Assembly (NCBI RefSeq): GCF_032884065.1 | Contig: NC_088875.1 | Coordinates: 49,402,971-49,466,970, forward strand | Source: Artemia franciscana | Taxonomy: Eukaryota; Arthropoda; Branchiopoda; Anostraca; Artemiidae | DNA: 64,000 nt | Direction: 5' to 3' | Part shown: positions 58,081-64,000 of the stretch, piece after piece | Layout: each line of letters opens with the position of its first letter | How positions within the stretch are numbered: position 1 is the stretch's first letter | Notes under the pieces: generated by a model | Told to the model about the DNA's origin: nothing | What the model saw: only the letters and a program-made list of their open reading frames with translations | The model's database searches: none | Made by a program: the position numbers and the translations under genes

Positions 58081-60851
58081 CTCAAGATTTAGCTCCACGC
58101 ACTCTTTTGTGAAAACATTGAAAAAATTTGAACTGAACTGTGGTGTCACAACTCCGTTTTGTACTAAATATTTCAGGATAAATGACAGGTCATCCACAAA
58201 CTTGGATCGGTCGTCATAGTCAGCTATTAGGAAGTTCATTACAGACAAGAATACAATAGCTGCAAGCTTAGTGCCCTGAGGGGTGCCACAGGTGGATGAG
58301 GGCCATTCAGAATTGGTATCACCTTCGTAGAGAGCAAACACACGATGCATCCTCTGACTGAGAAAGTCCAATACGAGCGTAAGAGTCTTTTTCTTAGCCC
58401 CATTACCTTGAGATTAAGGGCAGCTACAATGTGATTGATTAGATCAAATGCCTTTCGAAAATCTATGGCACCAAGGTCTACAAAACTGTGACCTTTTTCG
58501 ACCCACTTAAGGAGACTATCGTACATCCTCACTAGGTACACTGAGGTATTACAGTCTTTCAGTCCGCCGTATTGTCTCTGGTCGATAGATCCCTGGATTT
58601 GGTCAAGTAAGACCCTCATGATAAAGGTCTCGGCCACTTTCGCCAGGCATGGTGTTTGCGAAATAGGTCTAAGTTCGTCACAGCTCTTAGGGTTGGTAAC
58701 CTTCGGAATTATTCTAACGTAAGCTTTATTCCAAACAGCTGGAAAGATCCCTATACGAAAGCAATGGTTTATCAGCACTGAGAGTTGTTTCGCAACGAAA
58801 GGGGGCGTATTCTCGAATCAGTTTGGGTGGGAAGTTCGTCTGGATAAGCTGAACAGTTTGCTTTCACCTTCATCAGGGTCTTATAGGTTGTCATCTCATC
58901 GATAACAACTTCACCTTCATCTGCACAGGAGTCAAGTATTTCAGACTTCTGGGCTTGTGTGGGAGAAGGAAATGAGGTCCAGATGTGGGTGAAATATTGA
59001 TTAACCTCATCAACAGTTGTGTAAGTTCCGTCAGGGTGGCTTATTTTTATGCTGTTATGAATGGACTTGCCAGTGATTTGCTTGACCGCTCTGTGCCATT
59101 TCCTGGGATTAGTGTGCCTAAGACTGTCCGAAAATTTCTCACGCCCGTAATCTTTCTTCGCACTTCTCGTGAGAGAGGTAATGTGATTTCGCAATTTTTT
59201 CGCATTTTGCAAATCTCCTTCTTGAAAAAGCTTGCACTTTTTTTGGATTAGTTTCTTGATTTTGGGGGTTATCCAGGGTTTATCACTTTCACATCTAGTG
59301 AAAATCTTTTCAGGAAAAAACTCGAGGTCTTTGGCATGGAGAATTTCATTGAACAGTTGGCATTTTTTATTAGGGCTTTTGTCTCCATACACTTCTGGAA
59401 AAGGGTAAGTAGCTATCCATCGACTATAGGTGTAAAATTGCTGAATCAGTAAGCGGACGATACTTGACACGCTTAATTTTAGGCTTGGGTGTTGAAGCGG
59501 CAGCTGACCAGAGCACAATGTTATGATCAGAACAGGCAAGCGGTCCAAGGGATTCAGGGGTTTGGTAATATGTCTCACAGTTGGTCAGGATTAAATCAAG
59601 TATGCTGCCAGATTCATGTGTTGGAAAATTTACAACCTGCTTGAGGGAAAGGCATAATGCTAGCCAGCTTTTCTTGGTTTGGTTAAAGTCCCCAGCCAGA
59701 ACAATAGCAGGGTTTCCATAAAAGGCACGAAGGTGGTCGACAGTCTTTTGGAGGTGTTTGACAAGATCACGGCGGTTTTTAGCACTTTCAGGGTAGTAGA
59801 TTGAAGCAAAGATAATGCATGAGTGAGCACGCGGCATGGCCGATGGTTTGCACCAAACCCACACAGCCTCATGTTCAGTGCTTTCAAGTTCACGTAGCTC
59901 CTTCATTGGAATATCTTCACGTACGTAAAGGGCTACTCCACCGCCTAGTCTCTGGTCACCAAGAGCTTGTCTTGTTCTGAGGTATAGGGCATAACCGGTG
60001 AGTCTTCCTGTCACTTCAGTCAGGTTCCAAGTTTCTGTTATGGCTGCGACAGAAACATTGTTCTGCCTTAATACTACATCGATCTCATCTATTTTATTGC
60101 AAAGAGAACGTGCATTACAAAGCAGGAATGTGGGAAAACGCTTCTTTGCATTGTATGCGACGGGAGACAGAGTTGATAGGGGTATCCTAGAGCTTTCAGG
60201 GCACGGGTCTGCTTCGTATCTTGAGAGGGAGGGGAGAGGTTTCCGGTTCAAAATTTTTACTTCTATATAGAACCTGTCTTTTTGTTGTCGGTAATTTGGT
60301 GTTCTGGCAGAGACAATTTCTCAATCGCTTTACTGGGGTGCTCTCTTTGTCTAGTTTTAATTCGTATTCCAGCTCTTTTCCCGCGACGCCTTCTTCTTTT
60401 CTGCCCGTACAGAGTAACGGGTCCTGGTGGAGCCTTCAGCAGTCCAAGTTCGTTTAAACGGATGAAGGTGGATGGCGCTAGTGGTGAAAATGGATAGGGT
60501 CTAATATTAATCAGCGTTTTCATCAAATTGCTAATACCTGCTTGGTTGGTCATCACACCAATTGTTAGTCTGTGAGCAACTGCATTCAGCAGTATATGAA
60601 TTTCTTAGGGTGTTTGATTTGATCTCACACATGAATAGAGCTAAACTTTCCAGATGGTTTACGGCGCGAGCGCCATCTAGGTTAATGTATGGATGTTGTA
60701 TATAATGGTGATACCACCTAGCAAGGTGAATAAGGCACAAATAAATAGATCTAGTATTTAATTTGTATGAAATATCACTAAGCAAAGTCAGGAAAGCTAT
60801 GTCTTCGGCACTTACACCATCACTGCAGGAAACTTGAAAAAAAAATAGCAC
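58081..60851 (-). pseudogene. FVDD-type LINE ORF2, copy Y
   Basis: Minus strand, better preserved than copy X. An N-terminal basic region (KRRRRRGKRAGI, 60,400) is followed by a complete endonuclease frame (60,251-59,424): FLLCNARSLCNKIDE, AITETWNL, LGGGVALYVRED, VLAGDFNQ, FPTHESGSILDLIL and ACSDHNIVLW. The linker (59,578-58,772) has KPWITPKIKK and TNPRKWHRAVK. The RT (58,778-58,239 and 58,371-58,081) has VWNKAYVRIIPKV, LRPISQTPCLAK, DFRKAFDLINH, GTPQGTKLAAIVF and KFVDDLSFI. Frameshifts remain at about 59,430, 58,775 and 58,370. It ends within the RT thumb at the duplication border. Confidence 0.8.
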
Positions 60852-60999
60852 AAAAAGCTAAAAACTGGGATGACAAGGGTCAGCTATTTATAGCGCTCAT
60901 AGCACCATCCCAAAAAAGCCCAGCACCATCCCAAGCCACAATAGTGATTAAATCTAGTGATATCCCTTTAGTCATATGCCTAAATAAGATGGAAATTAC

Positions 61000-61339
61000 C
61001 TATCAGAATTTGGACCTGCTTGGGATGCTTCATCTGCATCAGTTTCTTTGGAAGAGTTCTGTGATGGTTCTTCAGCTTCTAGGGACAGGCTGACTGTTGC
61101 TATTTTGTCTTTGTTTTGGATGTTGCCACTTCCAGTAGATGCTTGTACATAATTAGTCATGCCAGCTCTTGGCTCGTGGAATTTAAGTTGGTCTGAGCAA
61201 AATGCATCAATAGCGAGGAAATGCGGCCAGGCAATAGGTTTTATTTCCCCACCTTTGGCTCCCGAAGGCTTCTTAAGGCTCCGTTTGTGGCGGCAATAGT
61301 TTTCCCTCAGCTTCTTCCACTACTCTTCACACAAGTGAG
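61000..61339 (-). pseudogene. MADF exon 2, unit Y
   Basis: Same 340-nt length as in unit X with no indel. CEEQWKK of X is CEE-stop-WKK here (TAG, 61,322-61,320). The 3' part stays open through the site where X has its TAG (EEPSQNSSKETDADEASQ) to the donor at 60,999. Confidence 0.75.
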
Positions 61340-61369
61340 CTAAAAGACAACTAAATATTAGCAAGGTGA

Positions 61370-62330
61370 TGGTGGTTCTGTGCTGAAGATAGAAGCTTTT
61401 AGAATAAATAAAATAATCCTGAATATGAGACTAAGAAACATAGAACCCCTGTCTGTTTACAGAAAATGGATGAACATATGTAGGTTTTATTACACTAAAG
61501 CCATAGGGCCATGGCAATTAAAACAAAACAATGAAGATTAACTTTAAAGAAATGGCATTATATAAGCATAAAAGTCACAAAGAAAACAAATCACAAAATT
61601 TACATAAAAAAACAATTTCTAAATAAAACAATACTTCAAAATACATTCCTGGGAAATACTTTAGCCTGTAGACACATCCCTGAAAGTCTCATTTTCCTAA
61701 CCTAACCTCTTTCCATGATAGCCAATAATAGCTAATTCAATTCTGAAAATGCAATCCCTATTATTTGAGTAGAAATTTTCCATATCAATGTTTTTTTTCA
61801 AATTTAGGAAATGTATTTGCATATCTTTAAAAAATATAGAATAGGATTGAGCAATGTTATGAAGGTGAAAACAATTTTGTTGTACTTCAATTAAGCTGAA
61901 GATCTATTTTGCAAGGTTTTACTTTTATACCACACAAATTGTTAAAGGTCCTCAAAGGTCAGGGCCCTCTAGAGGGAGAAGGAGTAGAGACAGGTACTTC
62001 AAAATACCTTCCCAGGACATACTTTAGCCTGTAGACAGATCCCTGAAAGTCTCATTTTCCAATTTTGAAAAAAAAACATTGATATTGCTCAAAATTCTAC
62101 TCAAATAACAGGAATTGCATCTTCAGAACTAAAGGCAGAGAAAAGGCAACTAGTAAATGAAAATTTAGGAAAATGATGTTTTTTCAAAATTTCAATAGGT
62201 AATAGACCTGTCATCTAGGCAAATTTTAGGGCCCTCTAGAGGGAGAAGGAGTGGAGGTGGGTACTTTAAAATACCTTCCCAGGACATACTTTAGCCTATA
62301 GACCCATCCCTGAAAGTTTAATTTTTTAAC
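61370..62330 (-). repeat. Repeat R, copy 5 (reverse)
   Basis: Counterpart of 52,590-54,250 but lacks the segment corresponding to about 52,750-53,517. Confidence 0.7.
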
Positions 62331-62625
62331 CCTAAACCCAAGAAGTCCATTAACTAGAATTTTACCAAAACTATGCCTGTTTAGGCCAGTATATGTATGC
62401 CAAACGTTAGAAACATAATGCAAAGAGTATGCACTGGGTATGCCAAATGCTACAAATAATCTATTTCTATATCAAGTGTGTGTCTGTGGTAGACTTGTCT
62501 ACCATTCAGAAAAGGGGTATGTTCAAATAATTAATAGTGAGGTAATATGCCAAGTATTATACAAGCCAAAATCCAACACTTGGAATATGGTACCTAAAAT
62601 TATATGGCTTTGTACTGGATCCCAG

Positions 62626-62893
62626 TGAGGTCCACATGTTTTTCTGGGTTATCACTCATTTAACAGGTCACCACTCCAGGGACTGAAGGCCTGGGTGATC
62701 TTGAAATCTGGGTGATCTTTTTGTGGAGTGATGGCCCAGTCAGAGCCATCACTCTTCAGACTGATCACTCAGATTCAAGACTGGATCATCAGTCCATAGA
62801 GAGGTCAGCCAGATTTCAAGAATAGGCTATCAGTCCCTGGAGTGATGACCTCTCAAATGAGTGGTCACCCACAAAGACGTCTGGACCCCACTA
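62626..62893. mobile_element. Foldback element (unit Y)
   Basis: Same inverted-repeat element as at 54,518, with one internal 42-bp GATCATTCAGATTTCAAGAA-type unit fewer. Arms pair as in unit X. Confidence 0.7.
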
Positions 62894-63009
62894 CTGGTTT
62901 CCCCTGCTTTGAAGGAATGAGTGAGCAATAGTTTTTTTTTTGCAGATATTATAGAATAGGATATATGGTCTAAAGTGCAACCACACAACAAAAGTAGTGT
63001 TCAACTCAG

Positions 63010-63181
63010 CTGTAAACTCATGACCAAACTGAGGGCACATAAAATTCATAGCATAACTAATCTCTTTGAATATATTTTATATGCATATCCTATCTTTGTG
63101 TTTTCCTTGAGAAGCCTGGTATATGACAGGCTTTTCTTGGACAAGAGAAATGAGCATGTCTTCAGCTTCAATATTCCACAT
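63010..63181 (-). pseudogene. MADF exon 1, unit Y
   Basis: MWNIEAEDMLISLVQEKPVI and YQASQGKHKDR are kept, but a TAA at 63,079-63,077 interrupts the frame (GAA in unit X). The splice donor is CTGAGT in place of GTGAGT (63,009-63,004). This copy cannot make the MADF protein. Confidence 0.8.
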
Positions 63182-64000
63182 TTCTCAGTATGTTTAAAAG
63201 TTTTGCTCTGAAACTCTTTCCCTATCGGTCAACTTTACGAAAAAATCTAACTAAAGTTTAACTTTCATATTTGCTCACGTAAAGTGTTAAGGAAGTTTAA
63301 CGAAGCAACTTCACGAAGCTTATCAACGACTTTACGAACCTTACGAACGCCGTCTGAGCCCTCCCTTATAGTCACATTTATCGATAAAATCAAAATAACG
63401 TACGATAACCGCACCAATTATGTTTCTCGATTGTAATTTTTGAAGTTGAACACTGTTCAACTCTGAAACTTAAGGCGTCATTTTGCGTTAACCGATATTG
63501 TCAACCAGTAATTGTTTGACGCAAAAATAGCATAAAACGAATGATTCTCGCAAAAATACGCCGTCCTTATCTAAAATAGAAAATGTTTGATAAAACCAGA
63601 TAGAAAGTGATTACCTACTTGAAAATGCAAAACGTTTCCATTAGAAAATCATCATGATCATTATGAATCATTATGATAATGATAAAAATCATAAGAAAAT
63701 ATTATGGAAATCAGTTCCTGATCTCCATTAAGGCCTTTTATTCCACTTTTGTCTGTTGCACTAGCTTTAGTCAAATATTGAACAATAGCCTAGCCTACTA
63801 CTTATGGGTCATAGTTAAGCACTTCACAAGTCATACTGGAAGATTATAGCCTCGCTAATTAAAATATTTATGCTTATTTAGTCTGAAGCTTAGTACTTTT
63901 ATTCTGGGTAGCCTGTGCAATTTTTAATTCTCCCTGGATAAGTGGAATAGAACTGTTGGAAACCAGTTGAACTGAAAGCGCAAAAATACGCAATCCTTAA
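63182..64000. other. Upstream region of MADF exon 1, unit Y
   Basis: Noncoding; aligns with 55,115 to about 55,950. It lacks an 8-11 bp stretch (ATTGGTTCAACCG) present at 55,428 in unit X. Confidence 0.5.

Larger units (their letters stand above)
58080..64000. repeat. Segmental duplication unit Y
   Basis: Counterpart of 49,235 to about 55,950; continues past the window end. The left border (58,080) is where LINE homology with unit X stops. Confidence 0.85.

Overview
This is a strongly AT-rich animal genomic segment with no bacterial-type operons. The coding content is broken exons with GT-AG introns, many non-LTR retrotransposon (LINE) remains, an envelope relic of the insect errantivirus / baculovirus-F type, a hAT DNA transposon, several short inverted-repeat elements, and long AT and CT microsatellites. 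MADF-domain exons, the F-like envelope relic and a 41-nt intron point to an arthropod (insect, crustacean or chelicerate). The species cannot be named from sequence alone. I see no clearly intact host gene; most of the window is nested transposable elements and segmental duplications.

Left third (1-23,818). A RTE-like LINE fragment (38-845) abuts a multi-exon host-gene block (898-5,735). That block recurs at 16,543-23,818, split by a 1.6-kb insert. The most recognisable product is a 2H phosphoesterase domain of the AKAP7/LENG9 type with two HxT motifs; upstream exons include a degenerate CCCH-like segment. Each copy carries different lesions: copy A keeps a long middle exon open but has stops in the 2H exon, while copy C keeps a full 2H reading frame but is frameshifted upstream. 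Between the copies lie a disrupted envelope relic followed by a polypurine tract and probable LTR start (7,583-9,439), mostly featureless AT-rich DNA (9,440-14,000), and a minus-strand LINE that keeps ORF1 and endonuclease but has lost its reverse transcriptase (14,003-16,085).

Middle (23,819-42,900). A near full-length minus-strand LINE with a zinc-knuckle ORF1, endonuclease and YADD reverse transcriptase (about 23,820-28,190) is followed by inverted-repeat elements: an 834-bp repeat at 28,326 and 32,337, and a 529-bp foldback element at 29,409. Next come a LINE RT fragment (31,020-32,095) and three long copies of a noncoding repeat family, called R here (32,096-35,535, 36,530-37,992, 39,075-42,275). 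R carries a tRNA-like head and, in two copies, a conserved hairpin. Short putative first exons with good splice donors lie beside these copies.

Right third (42,900-64,000). A 2.63-kb hAT element (42,919-45,546) has 11-bp terminal inverted repeats, an 8-bp target duplication (7/8 match) and a paralogous empty site at about 35,670. It contains a 333-bp element with about 30-bp inverted repeats and a TAA duplication. A CR1-type LINE with an internal deletion sits next to it (about 45,590-47,285). The window ends in a segmental duplication (49,235 to about 55,970 and 58,080 to 64,000) carrying a two-exon MADF gene and a minus-strand LINE. The second MADF copy has lost its splice donor and has stops in both exons. 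A 5'-truncated plus-strand LINE (56,257-57,290) separates the two units.
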